Below are positions 16,737 through 24,916 of a DNA stretch of 64,000 nucleotides, one piece after another. The notes under the pieces are model-generated. The model saw only the letters and a list, made by a program, of their open reading frames with translations, made no database searches and was not told where the DNA came from. The translations under genes were made by a program, and so were the position numbers. Origin of the DNA: DTU098 sp964498525 (GTDB lineage Bacteria > Bacillota > Desulfotomaculia > Desulfotomaculales > Pelotomaculaceae); assembly GCA_964498525.1 (NCBI GenBank), contig CAZCGU010000001.1, forward strand, positions 62,001-126,000, given 5' to 3'. How positions within the stretch are numbered: position 1 is the first letter of the stretch; every line of letters starts with the position of its first letter.

Positions 16737-17960
16737 ATTAACAGGCTTGTAATTGATCCGGGGCACGGCGGAGAGGATCCCGGGGCCGTGGGCAACGGAC
16801 TTCAGGAAAAAGACATCAATTTGGAAATAAGCAGGAGGTTGGCCAAAGTTTTGTCTGGTTACCAGGTGGAGGTTGCCCTAACCAGAAACAGCGACGTATA
16901 CCTGGGACTGGCTCAGCGCTGTGCTCTGGCAAATAACCTGGGGGCCCGCTATTTCTGTTCGATCCATGTCAATGGCGGGGGCGGGACGGGTTTTGAGAGC
17001 TACACCTATACCGGCGCGAAGGAGGAAACGGAAAACTTAAGGAATGCGGTGCACAGTAAAGTTGCCGCTTATTTCCAAAATGCAGGATTCGTGGACCGGG
17101 GCAAAAAAAAGGCGGATTTTTATGTCTTGAGGGAAACCATTATGCCGGCGGTCTTACTGGAAAACCTTTTTATCGATCACGGAATGGATTCCTTACGGCT
17201 TAAGAGCGCTTCCTTTCTTGACGGCCTGGCGGAGGCAATTGCAGGAGGTCTGGCAGCTGCCCTGGGGCTCCAACCCAAAGCCGGCCCGGTGAGCGAACCC
17301 GGCTCAACACTTGTTAAAACTACGGCAACTGTAAGCGCTGCCCAGGCGCGGGGGTTTTTGGCGGCCAAAAACCCCCAGGCCCCCGATTACATACAATTTT
17401 ACATTGCCCTGGAGGCAAAATACGGCATCCGCTGGGACGCTGTTTTTGCCCAATCCTGCCTGGAAACGGGGTTCTGGAAATACGGGGGTCTGGTCAAACC
17501 CGAACAGAATAACTTTGCCGGGTTGGGGGCCTTTGACGGCAAGGGGGGCGCTTATTTCGCCACCCCGGCGGAGGGAATAGAAGCCCAGTTCCAGCACTGG
17601 CATGTCTATTATTACGGGGGAAACCTTCCGTCCGGGACAAAAGTCCTGGACCCGCGCCGGGACGCCGTTTTAAAAAGCGGTTGGGCGGGGAAACTGCATT
17701 TTGTTGAGGATTTGGGCGGCCGGTGGGCGCCGGCTGGGGATTACGGCTCGATCATAGTCAGCAACTATTTAATGAAAATGCAGGCCCTTGAAGTCCAGGT
17801 GCCGGCGAAGCCCACCCCAAAACCCTGGGATCCCGCCGCGGAAATCGCCAGTCTTAAGGCTGACGGACTAATCGACAGCGGGCACCGGCCGGAGGACCCC
17901 GTCTACTGGGGTGAAATGGCCACCGTCTTGAACAGGCTGCGGGGGCAGAACAGCAAATAA
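16737..17960 (+). CDS. N-acetylmuramoyl-L-alanine amidase with glucosaminidase-like domain (apparent ATT start)
   Basis: The 407-residue protein begins with an Amidase_3 domain: RLVIDPGHGGEDPGA (first zinc His), QEKDINLE, SIHVNGGGGTGFE (second His) and a catalytic Glu in VLLENLFID. It cleaves the MurNAc-L-Ala bond of peptidoglycan. Residues about 215-345 resemble an endo-beta-N-acetylglucosaminidase domain (AVFAQSCLETGFW, NNFAGLGA). A short tail resembles a trailing helix domain. No signal peptide is visible, so export may be holin-like or lytic (sporulation mother cell). The first canonical start, GTG 16788, would delete the zinc motif. A GGGGGG ribosome site at 16725-16730 points to ATT at 16737. 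Confidence 0.8.
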   Translation: MNRLVIDPGHGGEDPGAVGNGLQEKDINLEISRRLAKVLSGYQVEVALTRNSDVYLGLAQRCALANNLGARYFCSIHVNGGGGTGFESYTYTGAKEETENLRNAVHSKVAAYFQNAGFVDRGKKKADFYVLRETIMPAVLLENLFIDHGMDSLRLKSASFLDGLAEAIAGGLAAALGLQPKAGPVSEPGSTLVKTTATVSAAQARGFLAAKNPQAPDYIQFYIALEAKYGIRWDAVFAQSCLETGFWKYGGLVKPEQNNFAGLGAFDGKGGAYFATPAEGIEAQFQHWHVYYYGGNLPSGTKVLDPRRDAVLKSGWAGKLHFVEDLGGRWAPAGDYGSIIVSNYLMKMQALEVQVPAKPTPKPWDPAAEIASLKADGLIDSGHRPEDPVYWGEMATVLNRLRGQNSK

Positions 17961-18004
17961 ATGATTGCAGGAAAAACTAACTAGCTGTAAGATTTTAATT
18001 CTCA

Positions 18005-18107
18005 TGCAAAGCTTACTGACGAGTGCCGGTCAAGGCTATCACCACAGACAGCCCGGACCGGTTAATTCTTTACGGGTGAGCCAGTGCAGCAAAGCACGTA
18101 TCTTGCA
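18005..18107 (+). ncRNA. Second orphan structured leader upstream of the siroheme protein
   Basis: TGCAA (18005-18009) can pair with TTGCA (18103-18107) to close a junction. Inside it CCGGTC-aa-GGCT (18026-18037) pairs with AGCC-cg-GACCGG (18050-18061), and GTGC/GCAC (18084-18097) closes an AGCAAA loop. A weak promoter (TTGCAG, 17 bases, TAAGAT at 17965-17993) would start transcription near 18000. The rest of the 17961-18361 gap shows nothing else I recognise. The aptamer class is unknown and the fold is drawn by eye. Confidence 0.3.
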
Positions 18108-18361
18108 ACCGGAAAAAGTAAATTAATTTAAATGTCAAAAACGCCTAATCTTTCTCCTATTACCGGTATTCGCTAAAAACATTTTTGTTTACCCGGATGC
18201 AACCATTCAAGGAAAGCGGGAAAGGATGAGGTATGTTATTAGCACCAGGGAACTGTCAGTCAGATTTTTATACTGGGGAAATCATAAAACCGGGCAGATA
18301 AAAGGAGTTTTCCTGGCTGTTGTCGAAGAAACTGGAAAAAATATTGGAATGGAGGATTAGT

Positions 18362-19015
18362 ATGTCAGATTCGCCCCGCGGCGCATTTATCCAGCGTGAC
18401 AAAAAAACTTACGGCATCGTGCCAAGAACACCCGCAGGCATAGTAACTCCAGACTTTCTGGAAAACGTGGCCCGGGTAGCCAGGAAGTATAATATACCGG
18501 TAATTAAACTTACTTCCGCCCAGCGGTTGGCCCTGGTGGGTTTACCCCCGGAAAAAGTAGAGGAAGTATGGCAGGATCTTGACGTTGAACCTGCCCCGGC
18601 AGTGGGGCTTTGTGTCCATTACGTAAAGGCATGCCCCGGTACAGCCGCCTGCAGATTCGGGATCCTTGATTCCCTGGGGCTGGGGCTGCGGTTAGAAAAA
18701 GAGTTCGTTGGTATGGACTTGCCGGCCAAGTTTAAAATTGGGGTTTCAGGCTGTCCCAATAAGTGCGGGGAATCCTATGTCAGGGATATTGGCCTGTTTG
18801 CCAAGAAATCCGGCTGGACGTTTATTTTCGGAGGCAATTCCGGCGCCCGTCCCCGTATTGGCGACATCATAGCAGAAAAGCTGGATGATGATCAGGTTGT
18901 TGAACTGGCCCGTAAATGTCTTGACTACTACAGGGCTGAGGCCCGGGGAAGGGAAAGAACGGCCCGCTTTATCGAGCGGATTGGTATTGAGGAGTTTAAA
19001 AAGGCGGTATTGTAG
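18362..19015 (+). CDS. Small stand-alone nitrite/sulfite reductase domain protein (siroheme + [4Fe-4S])
   Basis: The 217-residue protein contains one ferredoxin-like lead domain and one siroheme/[4Fe-4S] domain. The ligands are ACPGTAAC (C-x5-C, near residue 83) and GCPNKC (C-x3-C, near residue 129). Size and layout match the small assimilatory-type low-spin sulfite reductase described from sulfate reducers and related anaerobes, which acts as a monomer. It would reduce sulfite or a similar oxyanion in the cytoplasm, with an unknown electron donor. GGAGG lies 7 bases before the ATG. It is monocistronic, with its own leader and terminator. Confidence 0.8.
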   Translation: MSDSPRGAFIQRDKKTYGIVPRTPAGIVTPDFLENVARVARKYNIPVIKLTSAQRLALVGLPPEKVEEVWQDLDVEPAPAVGLCVHYVKACPGTAACRFGILDSLGLGLRLEKEFVGMDLPAKFKIGVSGCPNKCGESYVRDIGLFAKKSGWTFIFGGNSGARPRIGDIIAEKLDDDQVVELARKCLDYYRAEARGRERTARFIERIGIEEFKKAVL

Positions 19016-19070
19016 TTTTTGGTAATCGAAAAATATATTTCAGGCTGCTTGCATTACCTGCTTTCCCCTT

Positions 19071-19123
19071 CAAGGGCTTCTAAAACCCCCTGATTTAACG
19101 GGTTTTTAGAAGCCCTTTTCCTT
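19071..19123 (+). terminator. Strong intrinsic terminator
   Basis: A stem of about 15 bp pairs GGGCTTCTAAAACCC with GGGTTTTTAGAAGCCC around a short loop. TTTTCCTTT follows. It ends the siroheme-protein transcript. Confidence 0.85.
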
Positions 19124-19700
19124 TAAAAACACCGGCGCCGGGCGAATGGAATATTTAGATGAATAATATGTGGAGTATTTTATTGACATTTTTAGCACCT
19201 TATAACGTTTTTGATCATATTATACATAGGGACAAGTCAATAAAGCATATTTTGGGGATTGATAAAAAACATTAATTATTAAGTGGAAACCTGATCAATC
19301 AAACTCACCCGCGAAATCCTTGAGCCATCTGCGTGCAGTGTTATTCGGCCGCCTGACGCGCCGGCTGAGAACCGGCACAAAACCCCTGTGAAACGAATTT
19401 ACTGCAGCATAACAGAATTCGCCTTTAGGGGAAATGAAAATGACCGGCAACAACCATTGTTCTGGCCGTGTACAGAGGTCCCGGCCACCAATAGCGGCGG
19501 CCGCGCACCAGTCCCCAAATACCGTTGCGCTTCTCCTTTGGCTTACCGTGGGCCGGGGATGGTCCACCCTTGTACTGCCTGTGCAACGGTACTTTTCCTG
19601 AGGCCCCGATAAAGCCCGCCCGACCCCAAAAAACATGCTTTGCAATTGGCTTGCCCTGGCAAAACAAACTTTAATAAAAATATTCCCGTATTCGAAGGGA
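19124..19700. other. Unexplained intergenic block between the siroheme and collagen-like genes
   Basis: The first part (to about 19290) is AT-rich. From about 19300 to 19670 base composition shifts to GC-rich and hairpins are plentiful, for example CGAATT (19393-19398) with AATTCG (19416-19421), enclosed by CCCCT/AGGGG. A 155-codon minus-strand frame (19295-19762) is open but overlaps the start of the next gene, has an odd Arg/Pro/Gly-rich composition and no family motif. I cannot tell whether this is a decayed gene, a non-coding RNA or a dispersed repeat. No tRNA, riboswitch or IS end was recognised. Confidence 0.4.
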
Positions 19701-19707
19701 GGAAGGC

Positions 19708-21651
19708 ATGCTAAAACCAATTGCTTCAAAAACGTTATGGATTTACATTTTAATTTCCGCAATCAGCCTGATTTGTATTGCAATTCCAGTTAATCTTTCT
19801 ATTAATCGGCAAGCCAAAGGAGAAATACAGAATTCCCAATCAAGTCCTGAATTTGTGCTGAATGCAGGGGGAACACCTTCGATTCAGGAAGGGCCTTTAT
19901 CACAAAGGCCCTCACCAAAGATTGAAGGCAGACTTTTTTTAAATACTGACAATAATATTCTTTATCGGGATACTGGTACAAAGTGGGTTACTTTGCAACT
20001 TGGCCCGCGTGGGCCAAAAGGCCCTGTGGGATCCCAGGGACCGCAGGGGGCAAATGGCTCATCTGTTTTATCGGGAAGTGGTCCTCCCCCTCCAGGATTG
20101 GGTGCTATTGGTGACACCTATATTGATACAACTACCGGAGAAGTATACCAAAAAGTTGCCGCCCCGGTACCCCCAAATATTCGGGCAATCCCCGCGCCAT
20201 CAGGCGCTACATTAACTGTGGGTACAGGGCAAATGTTCGCAACTATTGATGCGGCTATAGCAGCTGCCAACAATGGAGACAGGATTCTCTTAACAGCCGA
20301 GACTTTTACCATTTCATCAACTATTAACGTCAATAAATCTATTACCATTGAAGGGCAAGGGATGGCATCAACAACTGTGGAGACAACGAACAGTTCCGTG
20401 CAAACCATGTTTAACGTTACCGCCTCCGATGTTATTTTCAAAAAGCTGAAAATCATCCAAAATTTTGCCGGTTTTTCCAGTGTTGAAAAAACTATAAGTA
20501 TAAACAATATTAACGCCACAGGTATTTATATTGATAATTGCGCAATATCCACAAATGAAACAGGGATCAATATAATAGCAAAGGAGTTTCAAATTAGTAA
20601 CTGCGACTTTACTTATGCTCCCAACGGCGCGCAGGGCAATGGTTATCGCTACATTTTAATCTCATCTACTTCGGGTAGCAGCATCATTTATCACAATAAT
20701 TTTGTATCAGATTCAGGTGATAACCAGTGCAGTTTTATTCGTATCACAAATATCGGAGTAATTGGCGGAACATTACAAGGGGAGCTGTTAATTAGTACTA
20801 ACACTCAATCATCGTCGCCTAAAATATTAAGGCACATATTGCAATTTGAAGAATTCATCGGATCTAATTTTAAGCTGTTTCTTGATAATAATACTGCTGT
20901 CAGCGAAGGGAATGTACCTGTATTACTATACAATGTAAATAATAATATCTTCAGTTTTATAGAAGCAAGTGGAAATTCGGTGCAAGGTACTGCCGGAAAG
21001 GGCTTAATAGGGGTAGACGCAGGTTCGACGGGAAGTACAGTGGCATATGCTTCTGGTAATATTATTGCCGATCCCCACTGGGCCTCGGGATGGGATACGG
21101 CAACCAGTCCCGCTAGTTTTGTAATAGGCTATCGCACGACGATTTCCCCGGCGCCGGATTATCCCCTGGAAAGCTTGTATTGGCAAGATACCGGCAATAG
21201 TTTACAAGGTCCGCCAGGACCGTCCTTTAATACCTACGCTATGGTTCATAATACTGCTTCCAATACAATATCGCCGGGGAATGCCATACTGTTTAACATT
21301 ACAGATTTATCGAACCAAATTACCTACGCACCTGCTTCCGGCAGTTTTACAATACCTTCAACAGGACAATACCTGGTAAATTGGTGGGCATCAATATCAA
21401 ACGATTCCGGCGCACCGATGAAGTTGGTGGTCAATTTGCGGCGCACGTCCCCAAGCGTTGCTCTTATTTCCAAAGCAGTCTCTTCATCAACTATACCTAA
21501 CAGCAGCGACACGGTAGTTTTTGGAACAGCTTTAATTAACGTAACCAGCGCCAACTCAATATACCAATTCCAAAACGGAAGTTCAGGAAATATTTCAAGT
21601 GTTCTTACGGATGGTTATTCGGCAGTGGTAACCATTGCCAGGATAAATTAA
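19708..21651 (+). CDS. Collagen-like / beta-helix / C1q-like surface protein (exosporium type)
   Basis: The 647-residue protein has an N-terminal membrane segment (about residues 10-30) and a region naming the product's attributes (GTKWVTL). A short G-x-y collagen run follows (GPRGPKGPVGSQGPQGANG, about 99-117). Residues about 170-480 form a right-handed parallel beta-helix rich in Asn/Ser/Thr. GPPGPS near residue 503 leads to a C-terminal jelly roll like the C1q/BclA head (ITYAPASGSFTIPSTGQYLVNW). Collagen stalk plus C1q head is typical of exosporium or hair-nap proteins. It may decorate the spore, in keeping with nearby sigK. Codon use is visibly AT-richer than its neighbours, suggesting transfer. 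RBS GGGAGG precedes the ATG. Confidence 0.7.
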   Translation: MLKPIASKTLWIYILISAISLICIAIPVNLSINRQAKGEIQNSQSSPEFVLNAGGTPSIQEGPLSQRPSPKIEGRLFLNTDNNILYRDTGTKWVTLQLGPRGPKGPVGSQGPQGANGSSVLSGSGPPPPGLGAIGDTYIDTTTGEVYQKVAAPVPPNIRAIPAPSGATLTVGTGQMFATIDAAIAAANNGDRILLTAETFTISSTINVNKSITIEGQGMASTTVETTNSSVQTMFNVTASDVIFKKLKIIQNFAGFSSVEKTISINNINATGIYIDNCAISTNETGINIIAKEFQISNCDFTYAPNGAQGNGYRYILISSTSGSSIIYHNNFVSDSGDNQCSFIRITNIGVIGGTLQGELLISTNTQSSSPKILRHILQFEEFIGSNFKLFLDNNTAVSEGNVPVLLYNVNNNIFSFIEASGNSVQGTAGKGLIGVDAGSTGSTVAYASGNIIADPHWASGWDTATSPASFVIGYRTTISPAPDYPLESLYWQDTGNSLQGPPGPSFNTYAMVHNTASNTISPGNAILFNITDLSNQITYAPASGSFTIPSTGQYLVNWWASISNDSGAPMKLVVNLRRTSPSVALISKAVSSSTIPNSSDTVVFGTALINVTSANSIYQFQNGSSGNISSVLTDGYSAVVTIARIN

Positions 21652-21938
21652 CTCAAAACCGGAAAGATGGCACGCGGGGACGGTTAATATGAGTACGCGG
21701 GAATAGCGGGAACAAAGGATAATTTGAAAAAAGCTCAGCCAACACGATTACATGAGATTTGAAGTAGGAAGTTTAGAGGTATGACAGAAGTTAAAGATTA
21801 CAACGGCATCAGGGTTTATCTTATCGGCTATATGTACAGGACAAAAACTACTTTTAGCATTGTTTTGGTGTAGGTGATGTGATATGCAAAACAGCATGCG
21901 TTATTTTGACTACTCCCCGGGTCTTCCGCCCCATAAAC

Positions 21939-21965
21939 TAAAAAAGGCTGCCGTTACTGGCAGCC
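21939..21965 (-). terminator. sigK terminator overlapping the stop codon
   Basis: Read on the minus strand, GGCTGCC and GGCAGCC form a 7-bp stem around a 6-base loop that contains the sigK stop codon. TTTTTT follows. The last sense codons thus double as the terminator stem. Confidence 0.8.
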
Positions 21966-22661
21966 TTCCAACATAAACTCCCTGGTTAATTTACTCAAGG
22001 CCCTTTTCTCTATCCGCGAAACGTAGGAGCGGGATATCCCCAGACTCCGGGCGATTTCCCGCTGGGTTTTCCGGGCGCCGTCCTCCAGGCCGAATCTCAG
22101 CTCCAGGACTTTCTTTTCCCGGCGCGTCAACTGGTGTACTTTCTCCCGGAGGCGCTTCTGCTCAAACCGGTTCTCGACCATTTCCGACACGACTTCCGGG
22201 TGGGTGCCCAGAATATCAATCAGGGTTATCTCGTTGCCTTCCTTATCTACTCCAATGGGGTCGTAAAGTGAAACCTCCGACCGTATTTTTTTTGTGTAAC
22301 GCAAGTGCATGAGGATCTCGTTTTCTATGCAGCGGGCCGCATAGGTGGCCAGCCTGGTTCCTTTCCCGGGATTAAAAGTGTTGATGGCTTTGATCAGCCC
22401 GATGGTCCCGATGGAGATCAGATCATCCGAATCTTCGCCGGTGCTGTCAAACTTTTTTACTATATGGGCCACCAGGCGGAGATTGCGCTCGGTGAGGACG
22501 TTGCGGGCCACCTCGTCACCCCGGGCCAGGAGCTTAAGATACTTTGCCTCTTCTTCCTCGGACAGCGGCTGGGGAAAAGTGTTATTGGCAATATAGGAAA
22601 CCAGCAGCATAAGTCCGTTGACCAGCGACACAATGGTTAAAGCCCAGAAGCCGGGCAGCAT
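21954..22661 (-). CDS. sigK: Sporulation sigma factor SigK (pro-SigK)
   Basis: The 235-residue protein is a complete sigma-70 family factor. A hydrophobic pro-sequence (MLPGFWALTIVSL ... ) leads to regions 2 (RNLRLVAHIVKKF, DLISIGTIGLIKAI, TYAARCIENEILMHLR) and 4 (REKKVLELRFGL, REIARSLGISRSYVSRIEKRAL). SigK directs late mother-cell genes for coat and cortex and is activated by cleavage of its pro-region by SpoIVFB. The gene is uninterrupted, with no skin-type element. The ATG at 22661 has a GGGGGAGGG site; the frame extends upstream but those residues are not sigma-like. Its terminator overlaps the stop. Confidence 0.93.
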   Translation of the reverse strand: MLPGFWALTIVSLVNGLMLLVSYIANNTFPQPLSEEEEAKYLKLLARGDEVARNVLTERNLRLVAHIVKKFDSTGEDSDDLISIGTIGLIKAINTFNPGKGTRLATYAARCIENEILMHLRYTKKIRSEVSLYDPIGVDKEGNEITLIDILGTHPEVVSEMVENRFEQKRLREKVHQLTRREKKVLELRFGLEDGARKTQREIARSLGISRSYVSRIEKRALSKLTREFMLEGCQ

Positions 22662-22869
22662 CAAGCAATCCCTCCCCCAAATAGCGTGCACTAAATAATA
22701 TGATTTGGCCTGACGTTTTTGTGCACGTCCTGTTCTTAATTGTTTAAAAGGATTTTGCACATTAACGGAGAAAGTAATATTTTACACAAGAAATGCTTAT
22801 AACTGTTAATGACATTGAATTACCGGCCACAACTTACAAAGCAGCAATGTTGAAAGAGGGATTATTTAA

Positions 22870-23475
22870 TTGATCCAGGCGACCGGGGTAATTCTGGCAG
22901 GCGGGAAAAGCAAGCGCATGGGTTCAGATAAAGCCTTTTTAGAGGTGGGGGAAGCTGCCATGATTAAACAGGTAGCTTCCGAGCTGAGAAAGGTTTTCAA
23001 CGAAGTCTTGATCGCCGGGGGAACCAGGGAAAACGGCGAACAGCTGGGGCTGCATGTAATTCCCGACCGCATCCCCGGCAGGGGGCCCTTGAGCGGCATC
23101 CATGCCGCCCTCCTGGAGGCCTCGAACCCGAAATGCCTGGTCACCGCTTGCGACATGCCCTTTGTCACCGCTGCCCTGGCGCATTTCATGATCAACCAGG
23201 CCGACGGGTATGATGTGGCCGTGCCCACCCACGGAATTCACATGCAGCCCCTGTTTGCCGTGTATGACAGGAATTGCGTCAACCCCATTGAACAAGCCCT
23301 GCTGAATAACAGGCGAAAAGTAGCTGCTTTCTACCCCCAGGTACGGGTAAATTATGTTAACGAAAAGTATTTGCGCGCCATTGCCGATATCGACCTGGCC
23401 TTTTTTAATGTCAATACACCGGATGATTTGGAAAAGGCCCGGGCCATGGCAGTACGCGATGAGACAGGAGCGTAA
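22870..23475 (+). CDS. mobA: Molybdenum cofactor guanylyltransferase
   Basis: The 201-residue protein has the nucleotidyltransferase signature LAGGKSKRMGSDKAFLEV at residues 9-26. GRGPLSGIHAAL and TACDMPFV (metal-binding Asp) follow. MobA transfers GMP from GTP to molybdopterin to make the bis-MGD cofactor of formate dehydrogenases and similar enzymes. The start is TTG at 22870, preceded by AGAGGG. It is followed after 3 bases by the YqeG-type gene, so the two are probably cotranscribed, though functionally unrelated. Confidence 0.88.
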   Translation: MIQATGVILAGGKSKRMGSDKAFLEVGEAAMIKQVASELRKVFNEVLIAGGTRENGEQLGLHVIPDRIPGRGPLSGIHAALLEASNPKCLVTACDMPFVTAALAHFMINQADGYDVAVPTHGIHMQPLFAVYDRNCVNPIEQALLNNRRKVAAFYPQVRVNYVNEKYLRAIADIDLAFFNVNTPDDLEKARAMAVRDETGA

Positions 23476-23478
23476 TCT

Positions 23479-24003
23479 TTGTTCAGAATTCTGTATCCCA
23501 AAATGTATGTATCCTCCGTCCATGAGATTAAGCCCGGCCGGTTGCAGGAGCTGGGTCTGAAGGCCATACTCCTTGACCTGGATAATACCATTATCCGCAG
23601 GGACGCCTTTCATTTTTCCCCGGCCGTGTCAAGCTGGCTTTCCGAACTCCGCTCCCTGGGTATTAAGATGTGCATTGTCTCGAACAACTCACCTGGCAGG
23701 GTGGGTTCCATCGCCGGTCTGATGGACCTGCCTGCCGTGGACAGGGCTCTGAAGCCCCTGGGCATGTCCTTTCACCGGGCGATGAAGCTGATTGGTACAT
23801 CCCCCGGAGAAACAGCCCTGGTGGGTGATCAGATTTTTACCGATATTCTGGGTGGAAATCTGACAGGTCTGTACACCATCCTGGTTGTTCCCATGAAGGG
23901 AAAGGAATTCTGGGGAACCCGGTTAATCAACAGGCCGCTGGAAAGATTCGTACTGGCCCGGTTAAAAAAATGCCCGGAGGTGTTCTATGGCAAGTGGGAT
24001 TAG
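23479..24003 (+). CDS. yqeG: YqeG family HAD-type phosphatase
   Basis: The 174-residue protein is a IIIA-type HAD phosphatase. It carries the nucleophile motif LLDLDNTII near residue 36, motif II VSNNS, a Lys in the middle (ALKPLG) and motif IV GDQIFTDILGGN. Members hydrolyse phosphate esters; the physiological substrate of YqeG is not settled. YqeG genes in Firmicutes typically sit beside aroE, as here. The TTG start at 23479 follows an AGGAG-like site inside the mobA stop region. Its end overlaps the aroE start by 17 bases. Confidence 0.88.
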   Translation: MFRILYPKMYVSSVHEIKPGRLQELGLKAILLDLDNTIIRRDAFHFSPAVSSWLSELRSLGIKMCIVSNNSPGRVGSIAGLMDLPAVDRALKPLGMSFHRAMKLIGTSPGETALVGDQIFTDILGGNLTGLYTILVVPMKGKEFWGTRLINRPLERFVLARLKKCPEVFYGKWD

Positions 24004-24871
24004 CGGCCGTACCAGGGTGTGCGGGATTTTTGGCTATCCCCTGGAGCACACCTTTTCCCCCGCCATGCATAACGCCGCCTTTGAAGCTGCCGGGCTGGAC
24101 TTTGTTTACCTTCCTTTTCCCGTTGCTCCGGACGGGCTGGAACAGGCTGTGGCAGCCGTAAGGGCCCTGGGCCTGGCCGGGGTGAATGTGACCATCCCCC
24201 ATAAAGAAGCCGTCCTGCCCCTGTTGGACCAGCTAAGTGAGGAAGCCCGCCTGATTGGCGCGGTTAATACTATAGTCAATCGCAATTGCTCCGGTCGATT
24301 ACGGGGGGAAAATACAGACGGCAGGGGATTCCTCCGCTCACTTAAAACAGCAGCCGGTTTTGAGCCCGCGGGTAAAACCGTCCTGCTGCTGGGGGCGGGA
24401 GGCGCGGCCCGGGCAGTGGCGGTACAGCTGGCCCTGGCCGGGGTCCGGAAGATTACTTTAACAAACCGTTCCCAGGTGCGGGCGGCAGAAATGGCTGCTG
24501 ATCTTAGAACCGGAACCGGAATCCCGGCGGAAGTATTGTCCTGGCCCGGACCGGAAGAACTGCTGCCCGGGGAAGCGCTGCGGTCGGCTGATCTTGTTGT
24601 CCAGGCCACCTCCCTGGGTATGTACCCCGGCTGCGCCCAAACCATACCCCTGCCCTATAACCTATTTCGTCCGGGGCAGGTAGCCTGCGATCTTGTTTAC
24701 AACCCCGCCCGGACGGAGTTTCTGAAAAGGGCCGGGCAGGCCGGGGCAGCGGCGGTAGGCGGGACGGGCATGCTTTTATACCAGGGCGCCCTGGCCTTTG
24801 AGCTGTGGACCGGGCGGGACGCCCCGCTGGAAACAATGGAAAGGGCCCTGCTTAAAGCTATTTTGAAGTAA
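23987..24871 (+). CDS. aroE: Shikimate 5-dehydrogenase
   Basis: The 294-residue protein has the substrate-binding start GIFGYPLEHTFSPAMHN, the catalytic Lys in NVTIPHKEAV, the catalytic Asp in GENTDGRGF and the NADP-binding GAGGAARAV. It reduces 3-dehydroshikimate to shikimate with NADPH. The gene opens an aroE-aroC-aroK-aroB run with tight spacing, so it is coregulated with the rest of the chorismate pathway. GGAGGTG lies 6 bases before the ATG, inside the end of yqeG. Confidence 0.95.
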   Translation: MASGISGRTRVCGIFGYPLEHTFSPAMHNAAFEAAGLDFVYLPFPVAPDGLEQAVAAVRALGLAGVNVTIPHKEAVLPLLDQLSEEARLIGAVNTIVNRNCSGRLRGENTDGRGFLRSLKTAAGFEPAGKTVLLLGAGGAARAVAVQLALAGVRKITLTNRSQVRAAEMAADLRTGTGIPAEVLSWPGPEELLPGEALRSADLVVQATSLGMYPGCAQTIPLPYNLFRPGQVACDLVYNPARTEFLKRAGQAGAAAVGGTGMLLYQGALAFELWTGRDAPLETMERALLKAILK

Positions 24872-24916
24872 GTTTTGGCGGGTTTACATAACAAAACAGC
24901 AGGGAGGCTTTTTGAC

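Noticed and set aside
18016..18023. CTGACGAG, similar to a hammerhead ribozyme core
   Set aside because: The matching GAAA core and cleavage-site pairing are absent.
19295..19762. 155-codon minus-strand frame
   Set aside because: Overlaps the start of the collagen-like gene, has an odd composition, no ribosome site and no family motif. Kept only as an unexplained block.
21781..21873. 30-codon frame beginning ATGACAGAAG, and a second 30-codon frame at 21884-21976
   Set aside because: Ribosome sites are poorly spaced and the second runs antisense through the sigK terminator and stop.
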